From Thereva unica (taxonomy: Eukaryota; Arthropoda; Insecta; Diptera; Therevidae), in the NCBI GenBank assembly GCA_949987705.1, contig OX465281.1, positions 241,759,143 to 241,823,142 of the forward strand: a DNA stretch of 64,000 bases. The letters run 5' to 3'. Shown here one piece after another: positions 1-10,494 of this stretch; positions within the stretch are counted from its first letter, which is position 1, and every line of letters starts with the position of its first letter. The notes beneath the pieces were generated by a model. The model was not told where the DNA came from and searched no databases. It saw nothing but the letters and a program-made list of their open reading frames with translations. Made by a program: the position numbers and the translations under genes.

Positions 1-59
1 CACGGGAGGTGGCTAGTGGCAAATCGGACTTTCTTTGAACCGATTAGATTCTACCAGCA

Positions 60-480
60 TGGGAGGAGTAGTAAGGAGACCATATCTGGGAGGTGAATTC
101 AAGCAAAGGTCTAATTAAAGATAAGTAAAAGTGTTAGTTATGAGTAGGTTTTTTAATTCCTTGGACCATCTTTTTATAAATGTCAACTGAATTGCCCTTG
201 GAAGAGATATAATTGATGTGGGTGGAGAAATCCAAATTACTTTCTAACCTAACCCATAGTTAGTTATAACACCAAGTTTTCTACAAAAAGCCATGATCTC
301 ACATTTGCTTATATTAAGTTTGTTGTTGGAACACCAAGAATAGAAGTTGTTTATAGAGTTGTTTGTTGTTGTTTAGAGAGTTTGCAGCTCGAGTCTTCAC
401 CTCCTCTAATCTTTTCTTACAGTCGTCCCGATTTCTGTCTGAAGTTCTCCAATCCAGTGCCAGGCATGTGTTCAAATTGT
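60..480 (-). pseudogene. LINE reverse transcriptase remnant
   Basis: The minus strand reads as a broken reverse transcriptase segment between about 350 and 90. Fragments such as FYSWCSNNKLNISKCE match the region of Jockey/I-type LINE polymerases just after the YADD active site. Between about 470 and 360 another broken stretch (LALDWRTSDRNRDDCK) looks like a different LINE tail. Stops and frame changes are frequent, so this is old, inactive debris. The exact clade is uncertain. Confidence 0.35.
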
Positions 481-720
481 TTTACGAACGTCACTAAGTT
501 AATGTCTTCATAGATTTGATATAACTCGCTTTATACTCATAAACACTATACCAAAATAACACCACCAGTTTCACTACAACCCGACGACTTCTTTGTGCTA
601 AGGCTAGTCAAAGGCATTTTACAATCCTACATAAAACACCGAAGGTAAAGAATTTTCAAGCATCACCATCACGGAACCAAGGCCAACCAATTGCAATCTA
701 GATTACTGAAATTATTAAAA

Positions 721-991
721 GAGGGGGGCAAACGGCTAACAAAGACCTCGGAAAGTGTTGGCACCCGATTTGTCACCTCTGCCAAAACCCGAGAAAAGTC
801 ACTGCAGACGAACACCTAGTAGACCTGTTAGCAAGTCCTAATCCCACCTCCACGCGGTGCCCCCTGGGGTACTTCTGCGGAAGGAGCGAACGGGAGACGG
901 GCGAATGGCGAGCTCTCTGCGCCACAAAAAAAAGTTTTAAGTCGGTTGGGCTGAGGGTTAGCAACCCGCTCCCATAAAAAAAATACCATTA
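721..991 (+). mobile_element. LINE-derived fragment, left of the Harbinger insertion
   Basis: This GC-richer stretch, with a motif like GTTAGCAACC near 950, resembles the 5' untranslated part of RTE-type insect LINEs. It stops exactly at the left terminal repeat of the Harbinger element. Sequence of similar character (ATGCCTCGGAACCGGATG and a LINE-like C-terminal tail) resumes right of that element at 6103. I infer one internally deleted LINE copy split by the Harbinger insertion. Confidence 0.4.
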
Positions 992-1119
992 GGCCCCCAT
1001 ACACTACAAGGTTTTATGCGTTCAAACATGTCGCACAATCTTTGTGACAAACTTGTTTGAACGGTGAGTTTACCCATACACTACACGGTTTTAATTTTGG
1101 TTTTAGCTGTCAAATTAAA

Positions 1120-2415
1120 ATGAGTGCTTTAAGTAGAAATCAATTGTTATCAGTGGCCGTTGATATTATTAAATACAAGAATATTATAAAAAAGAAGAAA
1201 AATAGAACAAAGTGGGTGAAAGATTGGCTGTTAAAAAGAGATGTTTTATCTCACACCAATTTAATAAATGAACTGCGATTAGAGCCAGAAGATTTTCGGA
1301 ATTACTTACGCATGGATGAGGATTTGTATCTAGAACTTCTTCTTGTGGTGTCTCCTTATATTTGTAAAAAGGATACACGATTTGGAAAAGCCATTAGTGC
1401 GCATGAACGGCTAACAGCCACATTGCGGTTTTTAGCAACGGGAAGATCATACGAAGATTTAAAATTCTCAACCGGAATTTCTGCTCAGGCCTTGGGAAAA
1501 ATTATTCCAGAGACTTGTCAAGCTATATACAAATCGCTAGTGAGAGAATATTTAAAGGTATTTTATATATTTACTTTTGATATAATGAACTACATAACAC
1601 CTTATTTTCAGTTTCCACAAGATGAAAATGATTGGCGAGAAATCGCTACGGGATTTAATGAAAAATGGAATTTTCCTCACTGCTTAGGTGCAATAGATGG
1701 GAAACATGTAAGAATAACAGCTCCAGCTAATACTGGAGCTTATTTTTACAACTATAAGGGTTTTTACAGCATCGTGTTAATGGCAATAGTGAATTCATCG
1801 TATGAGTTCATTCTTTGTGACGTTGGATGCAATGGAAGAGTATCCGATGGAGGTGTTATAAACAACACTTAATTTTATAGACGGCTAAAGAACATACAAA
1901 TACCAGCTTCTGAAACGATTGCGGACGAAAATGAACATTTTCCTTTTGTATTTGTCGGCGATGATGCATTCCAGCTACGCCCTGATTTGTTAAAACCGTA
2001 TAGTCAGTCAAATTTATCTTATGAAAAAAAAATTTTCAATTATCGGTTATCTCGAGCACGAAACGTCGTTGAAAACGCTTTTGGAATAATGTGCTCCAGA
2101 TTCAGAATTTTCCACACCGAGTTAAATATTGGGGTTGACCGTATTCAGGATATAGTTTTGTGCTGTTGTATATTACACAACTTTCTTATGAGAAAAAGGA
2201 ATACCTGCTATTGTCCACATGAGGATTTGGACAGGGAAGTTAGCGATGGCGTTGTGACCTTAGGATTAAGAGCTAATCCCGACACAAATTTAGAAGTTGG
2301 ACGAACACGAAACGCATCTTCAGAAGCAAAAGAAATTCGTGAAAAATTTTCAAATTATTTTAATAAGGAAGGAAAAGTAGAATGGCAAGATACCATGATA
2401 ACACAAAGAATGTAA
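1120..2415 (+). pseudogene. Harbinger transposase (HARBI1-like nuclease), one in-frame stop
   Basis: This is a DDE-type transposase of the HARBI1 (DDE_Tnp_4) family, which cuts and joins element ends in the nucleus. I chose ATG 1120 (MSALSRNQLL) because upstream codons look like leader sequence. Catalytic signatures: GAIDGKHVRI (Asp codon 1696-1698), SDGG before the break, and the NVVENAFG glutamate block near 2070. A 54-bp stretch at 1558-1611 starts GTATTT and ends TTTTCAG. It interrupts a conserved join (EYLK before, FPQDENDW after) and is probably a small intron whose length is a multiple of three. A TAA at 1870-1872 sits between the second Asp and the glutamate. The frame is otherwise open to 2415, so this is a recently broken gene of about 430 codons. 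Confidence 0.85.
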
Positions 2416-2819
2416 TAAAAGTTTATAAAAATCCAGAACAATATTTCATTTATTATAACATAAAAAAATTCAGTACTTGCATCTTTTCAGAGCTGTTGCT
2501 TAAAACTACGAGTTCATAATACAAAGAGCTGACAAAAAGAGCCCATAACATTAAAATTAAAAAAAAAATTCATCACAGATAACATAGATTTACATCGTTT
2601 ACTTAATTGTATTCTGTTATTACAAGTTTCTATAAAATCAGGAACATATTTCATTATTATCGCATAAAAATTAATAACTACATTTACTATTTACATCGTG
2701 CTTAAAACTATAAATTCGTTATATAAAAAAGTAACAAAAAAGAAAGAGCTCATAACATTAAAAATAAAAAATAAATTCATCACAGCTGAAATAATTAAAA
2801 ATATTTGGAGTGTACCACA
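2416..2819. repeat. AT-rich spacer with imperfect duplication
   Basis: This spacer between the two convergent Harbinger genes contains no gene. Two similar stretches of roughly 170 bp follow each other (about 2440-2590 and 2630-2790). They share blocks such as GCTTAAAACTA, CATAACATTAAAA and AATTCATCACAG, which points to a diverged tandem duplication. Polyadenylation of both flanking genes probably occurs here. Confidence 0.5.
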
Positions 2820-3146
2820 CTATTCGGTAAAATTGGCGAAGAATTCCGCAGCATTAGGTGTGCATGCAGAAGCGGAACTACGGCTATCCACCAATTTCAT
2901 TGTCCTTGACAATGTTCCCATTCTGGCCTCAAAAAGGACATCGTTAATAAACTTTTCCGCCAAAATACTCATGTCTGGCGGAAGTTGTTCTAATTTTTTG
3001 GCGACATTCTTGCCCACGATGTCAAATTCGGTTTCAATGGGGGGCACCTCATTTATTTTTGAGTTTATGGACTCCAGTAGCTGGTCACATTTATCCAATT
3101 TCCGTGCCTTTTCTGGAGGCGACCGCACTGAATTATCATAGTGAAC
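2820..3146 (-). pseudogene. Harbinger MADF protein, C-terminal exon
   Basis: The open frame reads from a splice-acceptor-like TTTGTTTACAG (ending at 3147) into VHYDNSVRSPPEKARK and ends at a stop at 2820. The C-terminal part (GKNVAKKLEQLPP followed by AEKFINDVLFEA) matches the tail seen on MADF proteins that accompany Harbinger transposases. It joins in phase 0 to the exon at 5337-5856 across an inferred intron of 2190 bp. The protein would help the transposase bind element ends. The join is inferred from sequence only. Confidence 0.6.
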
Positions 3147-3344
3147 CTGTAAACAAAAAAATATATCAAACTTTTACATACATATATAATTACTAGCTGG
3201 GACCCGGTGCGCCTACGCCCATAAGTCAATAGTAAACAATAAAAACCATCCATTGACTTAATATTTTTCGAGATATGAATTTTACACAGATGAAATGCCT
3301 CAAAGAACATGGGTCTTGCGTCGGCCGCCATGAATCGGTATATT

Positions 3345-4225
3345 GAGTCTACTACATTGCTTATTGTATTCTACTTATCATACCCTTTCATTTGATACCC
3401 ATGTTGAGGGGATTGTGAAGAAAGTGGTAATCCGGCCTTTTTAGACGGCCGCCATGGATCTAAAGATATATTTTGTATACTACATTGCTTATTGTATTCT
3501 ACTTATCATACCCTTTCATTTGATACCCATGTCGAGGTGGTTGTGAAGAAAGTGGTAATTCGGCCTCTTGAGAAGGCCGCCATGGATCTAAAGATATATT
3601 TTGTTACTACATTGCTTATTGTATTCTACTTATCATACCCTTTCATGATACCCATGTCGAGGTGGTTGTGAAGAAAGTGGTACCCCGCCCTCTTGAGACG
3701 GCCGCCATGGATCTAAAGATATATTTTGTATATTACATTGCTTATTGTATTCTCCTTAACATACCCTTTCATTTAATACCCATGTTGAGGTGGTTGTGAA
3801 GAATGTGGTAATCCGGCCTCTTGAGACGGCCGCCATGGATCTAAAGATATATTTTGTATACTACATTGCTTATTATATTCTACTTAACATACCCTTTCAT
3901 TTGATACCCATGTTGAGGTGGTTGTGAAGAAAGTGGTAATCCGGCCTCTTGAGACGGCCGCCATGGATCTAAAGATATATTTTGTATACTACATTGCTTA
4001 TTGTATTCTACTTATCATACCCTTTCATTTGATACCCATGTCGAGGTGGTTGTGAAGAAAGTGGTACCCCGCCCTCTTGAGACGGCCGCCATGGATCTAA
4101 AGATATATTTTGTATACTACATTGCTTATTGCATTCTACTTATCATACCCTTTCATTTGATACCCATGTCGAGGTGGTTGTAAAGAAAGTGGTACACCGC
4201 CCTCTTGAGACGGCCGCCATGGATC
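3345..4225. repeat. 127-bp minisatellite, about seven units
   Basis: Seven near-identical units of about 127 bp are arranged head to tail. Each carries TACATTGCTTATTGTATTC, CATACCCTTTCATTTGATA, a GTGAAGAAAGTGGTA block and ends GACGGCCGCCATGGATC. The GCCGCCATGG block recurs at about 3450, 3578, 3704, 3832, 3959, 4087 and 4215. Short open frames across the units are by-products of the period and are not genes. Confidence 0.9.
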
Positions 4226-4226
4226 A

Positions 4227-5125
4227 TTTTAGTTTCAATAGCGTCATGGCCTACCTATTGTTTGACAGCTGCGTAAATTTGAAATTTTCATTAAGGCCAA
4301 GTACACATTGGGCGTTCGGCGTTGCGTTTAGCGGGCGTTGGTAGTGTACACACCAAGCGCTTAGCTCGGCGTTTAACGAGCGCTAGCAGTATTAAAATGT
4401 TCGCTTTAAATTTTTTTATTTTCCAACAAATACGTTTCTTCTGCATAAAAACGCGCGTTAGAATGTACAACAAGTAGGCGACGTATGTATCTCAAAACGC
4501 CCGGCAAGCGTCCGTGAAACGCGCGTTCTAACGAAAATCTCGAAACGCGCGCTTTACGGGCGCTTGGTCAAAAACGCGCGTTTGCATGTGTACACCTAAT
4601 AGGAGCTCTTTGATTCGTAAAACGCTCATTTCAAAAACGCGCGTTTCAAAACGCCCAATGTGTACGTGCCTTAAGGCCAAGTACACATTGGGCGTTCGGC
4701 GTTGCGTTTAGCGGGCGTTGGTAGTGTACACACCAAGCGCTTAGCTCGGCGTTTAACGAGCGCTAGCAGTATTAAAATGTTCGCTTTAAATTTTTTTATT
4801 TTCCAACAAATACGTTTCTTCTGTATAAAAACGCGCGTTAGAATGTACAACAAGTAGGCGACGTATGTATCTCAAAACGCCCGGCAAGCGTCCGTGAAAC
4901 GCGCGTTCTAACGAAAATCTCGAAACGCGCGCTTTACGGGCGCTTGGTCAAAAACGCGCGTTTGCATGTGTACACCTAATAGGAGCTCTTTGATTCGTAA
5001 AACGCTCATTTCAAAAACGCGCGTTTCAAAACGCCCAATGTGTACTTGCCTTAAATGTAATGATTCAATTTAATGACAATTTTACATTTGTCAAACAATA
5101 GGTAGGCCATGAAGCTATTGAAACT
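4227..5125. mobile_element. Foldback MITE carrying two head-to-tail TTAA MITEs
   Basis: The outer arms are inverted copies of a block containing TTTAGTTTCAATAGC and GGCCTACCTATTGTTTGACA (4230-4275 and, reversed, 5090-5125). Within lie two direct copies of a 380-bp unit (4291-4670 and 4671-5050). Each unit starts TTAAGGCCAAGTACACATTG and ends with the inverse, CCAATGTGTACNTGCC. TTAA occurs at the left edge (4291), at the junction (4671) and at the right edge (5051). The pattern fits TTAA-targeting transposons (piggyBac or Kolobok type), with a second copy inserted at the first one's TTAA. Confidence 0.75.
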
Positions 5126-5336
5126 AAAATGAAGTGAAAATTCCTAAAATTACCATTTTTGTTTGGATTTTGCAGCTGTTTTTTTGGTTAAAGGTATAAA
5201 AAATAGCCTACGACCTATTCTCAGACCTACCAAATATACACAAAAAATTTCATGCAAATTGGTCAACCCGTTTCGGAGGAGTACGGTAACAAACACTGTG
5301 ACACGAGATTTTTATAGATATAGATTTATAATTCAC

Positions 5337-5856
5337 TTCCGTGTTGATGAAGGGATCACAGAACTCCTCCCGGGTGTCCGTTAAATTAGATGTTGACGTC
5401 CTGGGGTGGTAGCACGTAAGTTGTTTCAATTTACTTCTTCATACAAAAATTTCTGTAACACTTGCATTTTTGTATGAAGAGCTCGATTGAAACAACTTAC
5501 GTGCTACCACCCCTGGCTTCTTCCTGGTCGCTCAGGAAATTTAATTCCTCCAAATACCACAAATTACTGGAATACAAATTTTCTTTTCCACTTCCAGATT
5601 TACGGGTATCAGAAATTTTTTTCCTTTCACGCCTGTAGTTGGAGCGTAAAGAATTAATTTTCTTTTTAACGTCATCATGCGTCACATTCTGTTCTAATTC
5701 TTTTAATTTATTACACAAAACCTCATAGGCAGCGTATTTTAAATTTTTATTTAAATAATCTTTGGATTTTATTTTCCAAAGACATGGCTTGTCTCTATAC
5801 AAGGAAATAAAATCTATTAAAAAATCCTTGGGCCACGATCGAATATCTAAATTCAT
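5337..5856 (-). pseudogene. Harbinger MADF protein, N-terminal exon, split by a foldback MITE
   Basis: Translation from ATG 5856 gives MNLDIRSWPKDFLIDFISLY and on through LWKIKSKDY and NSLRSNYRRERKK to NLWYLEELNFL, a typical MADF (Myb/SANT-like) DNA-binding domain of about 85 residues. The frame then enters a 107-bp foldback insertion (5405-5511) and stops. Beyond the insertion the same frame resumes (TSTSNLTDTREEF) and runs to a GAA|GTGAAT splice-donor candidate at 5337/5336, in phase with the exon at 2820-3146. An upstream in-frame ATG at 5913 encodes a hydrophobic leader and is unlikely to be the start. Confidence 0.65.
5405..5511. mobile_element. 107-bp foldback MITE with 5-bp target duplication
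   Basis: The insert is nearly all inverted repeat. It starts GGTGGTAGCACGTAAGTTG and ends with the reverse complement of that string; the arms continue through a TTTGTATGAAG block. CCTGG is present on both sides (5400-5404 and 5512-5516), a 5-bp target duplication. Removing the insert and one CCTGG restores the MADF reading frame, which supports these boundaries. Confidence 0.85.
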
Positions 5857-6102
5857 ATTGCGAAAACAAAAAATAAATAAAACCCACAAAAATAAAAAAC
5901 CGAAATAAAACAAACACCACAGGAGACGTTTTTTATGTCATGGAGAGAACTGTCAGATAAAACCACGAAAATATCAAAACGTTTTGATATTTGGGACAAA
6001 CTTGTGACAAACATAAAACCAAAAACCAAATTCACCACACACTGTCAATCTTTGTTTGAACGCCTTGTTTGTACGCATAAAACCTTGTAGTGTATGGGCC
6101 CC

Positions 6103-6335
6103 TATTGATACGAATCGGCAAACAATGCCTCGGAACCGGATGAACAACACGACGACGATGACCTTTGCTTTTCGAACAAGGAAGCAGAAGCCGCAACAAC
6201 TGGGAGATCCTGGTCGGAGCTGAGACCTATCGCGCAAAACAGAGTCCGCTGGAGGGCAACTGTTTCCGCTCTATGTCCCATGAGGGATTAAAGGAGCGCA
6301 ATGATGATGATGATGATATTTTTTTTTTTTGATGT
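6103..6335 (+). mobile_element. LINE-derived fragment, right of the Harbinger insertion
   Basis: The plus strand reads QNRVRWRATVSALCPMRD then a stop, resembling the extreme C-terminus of RTE-type LINE proteins. A short ATG-repeat microsatellite and a T-run follow at 6299-6332, like the simple-repeat tail of RTE elements. It probably continues the fragment at 721-991. No intact coding region is present. Confidence 0.45.
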
Positions 6336-6451
6336 TGAAATTCCAAGCTTAGGAACTACACTTTATATACTAAGCATGGCGTTAAGGTCATGGCGCAATG
6401 TCTACTACACATTGCTTAGTTAGATAGTAGAGACAGGAAAAGGCAGGTTAA
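6336..6451 (-). mobile_element. 3' end of a Jockey-like LINE
   Basis: Read on the minus strand, this ends in a poly-A tail (the T-run before 6336) and matches the 3' untranslated end seen again at about 21525-21620 and 28480-28580, sharing AGACATTGC and the AAGCTTAG region. It is the tail of the same LINE family. Degenerate coding sequence of that family continues right of the RTE insertion at 7223-7535. Confidence 0.5.
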
Positions 6452-6463
6452 GGGTAGGTCTAT

Positions 6464-7210
6464 CCATCCATCCAATAGCACTACAGCCCAAATTGAGCCT
6501 TGGCCTCCTCTAGGGCATTTCTCCAAGTTTGACGGTTCCTTGCAGCCGTTTTCCAGTTACGAATGTTGAGCATTGTTTCTGCGTCAGCCGTCACCGAGTC
6601 CATGCATCTTCTCCTGGGTCTACCTACTGGTCTATTTCCTGGAATCTCTGCCACCATAAGTCGTTTTGGAATATGGTTATCGTCCATCCTAATTATGTGG
6701 CCCGTTAGTCTTAGTCTGTTGATTTTTATAAGCGTTGAGAGTTCTGGGTCGTCAAAAATTTCATACAAATCGTTGTTGTATCTCCTGCGCCATATTCCAT
6801 CCTCTCTGGTTGGGCCTATTATGCATCTGAGAACTTTCCTCTCAAACCTGTTGACTCGTTCCTCTATGTCCTGGGTCATAGTCTAGTCCAAGTCTCACTG
6901 CCATAGTACAGTACTGGTCGTATTGCTGTTTTGTAGAGAGGAAGTTTCGTTTTTCTGTACACAAATCTTGAGTGCAGGATTTGGTTTTGGGCATAAAAAG
7001 CTCTATTAGCCAGTAGTATTCGTCCAGTTATTTCTTTCTTTTCATCGTTTCTTTTTGTAATTGTAGACCCAATGTAGACTGTTTCATCGACTACTTCTAG
7101 ATTGTGCTCGTCGATGGTTATATTTCTTCCCATTCTAAACCTTCCAGCTCTGGATTGTTGCATTACCTTTGTTTTCTCTTCGGTGATGTTCATCCCTACG
7201 TCCTTGGCCG
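6464..7210 (-). mobile_element. 5'-truncated RTE-type LINE with exact target duplication
   Basis: GGGTAGGTCTAT occurs on both sides (6452-6463 and 7211-7222), a 12-bp target site duplication. The 3' end lies on the left and ends in a short GGAT-repeat tail, typical of RTE elements. Two minus-strand frames remain: 7193-6876 (YIGSTITKRNDEKKE, YGSETWT) and 6879-6481 (GHIIRMDDNHIPKRL through RNALEEAKAQFGL). Together they are the C-terminal third of the polymerase, with a frameshift near 6878. The copy is dead on arrival because it lacks the endonuclease and the catalytic YADD. Confidence 0.85.
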
Positions 7211-7222
7211 GGGTAGGTCTAT

Positions 7223-7535
7223 GGGTACCTTAATCATCGGCTACTGAGGCCGACTTTAATTGGGATCTTACATTAAACCATCTATTAGGGTGAAATGAAA
7301 ATCGCAGAAGCAAACCTCTGTAGCTTTGGTGAGCTACAGAGTTAGAGTTGATACTGCAAAAACACAAATCCCAGTCAGTGACTTGGAGAAAGCATATATA
7401 GTAAGACTCAGCCAGTTGACTTTCCCAGAGTCCCAGACTGATCGTTTGGGAACTGTTTTGGTTAATTGCCAATAAGTAGTTGCTGATTCTTTTGCAGAAT
7501 GTTGATGTCGTTCGTTATTGTTTACTCCAAACACT
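7223..7535 (-). pseudogene. Degenerate Jockey-like LINE segment
   Basis: The minus strand contains KRSVWDSGKVNW, a decayed match to RRTVWHYGKANW of the better-preserved LINE at about 20,467. That part links the endonuclease and polymerase domains. Adjacent frames are broken. With 6336-6451 it appears to be one internally deleted minus-strand copy later hit by the RTE insertion. Confidence 0.4.
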
Positions 7536-7559
7536 GTATTGCAATGTAGTTCTATGTAG

Positions 7560-9777
7560 AGATGTCCGAATTTTGTTGCAGAAAATTCAAAATTGTGTTA
7601 CAGTGTTAATTAGATTAAAAAAAGCATGAGAAATCTAAACCCATTTATAACCTAAATCTGAAAGAAAGTTCTTTGCATTGTTAAATAATATGTATGTAGT
7701 TGTAAACAAATTTCAAATTAATTCATTTCGTGTTCCCAATTTAATTTTTTTGTTTGAATTCCTGCCGCGCCTCTATGCATAAATTTATGACAATAAAAAT
7801 GATAATAAATTTCGCATCACTCCAGAAGATGCTCGGCTTTTCGTCATTGGCATTACTAATTTCCTAACAAGCTCCGATTAGCAGAAATCAGCGAAACTCG
7901 GCAATCATTCAACAACGCAGTCGTTCTAGGATTTCGAAGAAAAATTCGAATTAGACTCGCTAATGAGATTTACTTCGTTCCAATACCGTTACCTGAGACA
8001 TCTGATCAACCATCATAAAATCGCCGTAACGTACAGCATCAATTCACCTTTATTGTCACCATCGGAGAAAATCAAAGTGTTTATTTTTTTTTAGTAGATG
8101 ACAAAAGTGGAAAACGCAAAAAACCCCCGGATGCCATCAGTGGTGGCAGCCGGATAAAGTCGGCGGCGGTGTGGTCGATAACCTTTTATCATTGACAGAA
8201 CCAGTATTTCGCCGACCAAACTTGATCTTTATCATTTTTTTTTCAGGTGTAATTAATCATGAAATTATTATTCGGATATCTTTTTTCTGCTGAGAACTGG
8301 TGTAACACTTCCAAGGACTATTTTTTGGCTTGGTTTAGTAGGTCACACCCGGGTTTTGTTTGGGTTCTTCAGGTGGAGTTTTTACCTGAATATCATTACA
8401 TAAAGTGGAATGAAATCCAGTTTCTGAAAAGCGAATTGAATTACTTCTTGCACTTTAATTGAGACTTTTCGCATCGATGCCAAAATTTATTGTGATTATT
8501 AAAGAAATTCACAGGGATAAAAAAGACTTCTTCGGCCCTGGGTTGACCACAACTTCTTGTTGTTTAACTTCTTCACAATGTCATGCTTGACCTTGATGCA
8601 TTTTGCAAGAAAGTGAACTTTATAAATAAGAAAATATGGGAAAAAATAATTTTAAAATTAAAAGTTACGTGTTAAATTTATCTTTTTAGATTTTAATGCA
8701 GGTTAAGTAAGTACTTGTGGCAGGTGAAACGAGCCATCCCATCGTTAACTTGAATCGTTAAATTTAAAAAAGGCGAAATTATCTAGAAAGATTAGAAACC
8801 TAGGAGATAGGTAGGCGACAGTCCCGGCCAAGAACCAATTATAGCGAGAATTGGTGCTGAAAAGGCGCGCGATTCTGACCCGACTCGTATAAATCATTTC
8901 GTAAGGTTTAGAACAGTTTTCTTGAAGTAATGAAGTATTTAGGTAATGTGTGTAGGTCCGTATATTCCCAAACAAATCCTACACCGTACAACCGATCTTA
9001 TTGAAATTTTAGCCATGTGCTATTTACATTAACAGAAAGAACATAGGCTATTACTTTATAAAGCCACTCCTAGATGGCGCTGTCGTGGAGAGATTCGTTG
9101 AAAATCATCGCAAAGCTTCGAAATTTTGAATGAAGGTCTTCCATGATGCACCTCAAAGCCCGGTTGTTAAAAATTCAAAATGGCCGCAGAAATATGGTTG
9201 AATTGGCCAATTTTGTTGTTTTGAGGAAATTCATTGTAAGAATATTAAAAATACCTCAAGCTGAATATTAACCGAGATGCCCAAATTCAGCCGAGCCATA
9301 AATAAAAATTCCATTCAAAAAGTAGTTGAAGCTAGATAGTCGAAATTGACCCAATCCCCTTTCCACACCTATTTGATTCAACAGCGACATGTCTAAACGT
9401 GTTTCGATTAGCTTCGAGTTTTAGATAAACAATCTCCCAAGCTCCTAGCCTAGCTTCCATTCTAGCGAAGACTCTACAAAAAGCTTTCGTCCTAGCTAGG
9501 ACATAAACCCTTTCAAAATTTCTCGTACAAAAAAAGCCTTATCATAAAAATTCCCCTACAAACTAGCGTTAGTTCTAGCGAACACAAGTCCCATCAATTT
9601 GCCTTACAGAAAGCTTTCATTCTAGCGAAAACGCGACGTTTTCTCATTGCACACCGGCACACACTTTCATAGAAAGTGTCTTAGAGCCAACTTGCTATAC
9701 TACTATTGAAACTCTAAGAAATCCGGACTAATTAATCAGCAGCGTAGTTAGTATGAGTGCCGGGCTTACTAATACGT
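7560..9777. other. No gene seen
   Basis: About 2.2 kb of AT-rich sequence. The short open frames (for example 8259-8462 on plus and 8745-8975 on minus) show no domain, codon pattern or neighbour that supports them. A stretch at about 8975-9120 (ATCTTATTGAAATTTTAGCC, AGATGGCGCTGTCGTGG) has the feel of a dispersed repeat but could not be assigned. Confidence 0.4.
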
Positions 9778-9970
9778 AACTCTTCTTTTCCTTCTTCTTT
9801 AACGGCTTTACAACCGGAATCCGATCCTGCCCCCTTGCCGCTATTCTCTCCACCTGTCCCGATTCTGAGCCGATGTCATCGAGTTTGGCATGCTCTGGTC
9901 TACATCATCCTTCCAGCGGAGATTGGGTCTGACTAGCTGTCGCACCCCATAGATCTCTTCGCAGAGAATT
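9778..9970 (-). mobile_element. RTE-type LINE 3' fragment
   Basis: CTTCTTTAACGGCTTTACAA, CTCTCCACCTGTCCCGATTC and ACATCATCCTTCCAGCGGAG follow the spacing of the conserved 3' region of insect RTE-like LINEs in reverse orientation. No reading frame survives. From 9971 to about 10490 no gene or clear repeat is seen. Confidence 0.35.
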
Positions 9971-10494
9971 CCTTAATTACTTTATATTTTTTATGCTTTG
10001 CTACTAACTCCCCAAGGAATCCATCCTCCTCCAAGCTGAGGCAGGTTGCGCACACTCCTTTGCCCGGTAGGCTCTTGGCAACCCTTACCTAGCTTTAACT
10101 TCTTTTAGGAGACGCAGCGACTGGTTCCAAGTGTCATCTCCGTTATGAGTATCATCTCCAAGGACGGTGCATACAAAATAGGTATATAACGAATTTCATT
10201 AATATACAATGTTAACCCCTTCTCATATGAGGAGAGTAAAAATATCTCAAATTTTAAGCTTCGAAACTTCTCCCCAGAAATAAGAAATGTGCGGTTGACA
10301 GTAGTCTGAATCTGACCAATGACCCAGTCGATCAATGTCCTGTGTTGTGAAGACCTACAGTGGCCCTACACGATGCTGCCGAGGCTCTTCCACGTAGTTA
10401 AGCCGAGTCTTTGTAGTCTTGGCGTATTACGGGAAACACTCCATCTGCAGCCTGCTTTTAAAACGTAAATGTATGGTAATATCCTTCTTTATCG

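Larger units (their letters stand above)
3190..5332. mobile_element. Composite repeat insertion in MADF intron
   Basis: This block begins TACTAGCTGGGACCCGGTG and ends with ACACTGTGACACGAG and a TATAGATATAG tail, start and end types seen in many dispersed insect repeats. Inside, in order, are a minisatellite (3345-4225), a foldback element with arms at about 4227-4292 and 5055-5125, and a head-to-tail MITE pair within that foldback. It appears to be several insertions accumulated in one intron. The family of the outer element is not certain. Confidence 0.5.
992..6102. mobile_element. PIF/Harbinger DNA transposon, two-gene, degenerate
   Basis: The element is bounded by inverted repeats of about 35 bp. 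The left one starts GGCCCCCATACACTACAAGG at 992; the right one, read inward, starts GGGGCCCATACACTACAAGG and ends at 6102. Inside are the two genes expected of an autonomous Harbinger element: a DDE nuclease-type transposase on the plus strand and a MADF DNA-binding protein on the minus strand, convergent. Flanking trinucleotides are TTA (left) and TAT (right), so a clean 3-bp target duplication is not preserved. About 2.1 kb of other repeats lies in the intron of the MADF gene. The transposase has one in-frame stop and the MADF exon carries a foldback insertion, so the copy is probably inactive. Confidence 0.8.

Noticed and set aside
3345..4225. CRISPR-like array
   Set aside because: The units are contiguous 127-bp tandem repeats without spacers, in a eukaryotic genome: a minisatellite.
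8259..8462. Small plus-strand frame as a gene
   Set aside because: No signal peptide, domain, promoter or repeat relationship; typical chance frame in AT-rich DNA.
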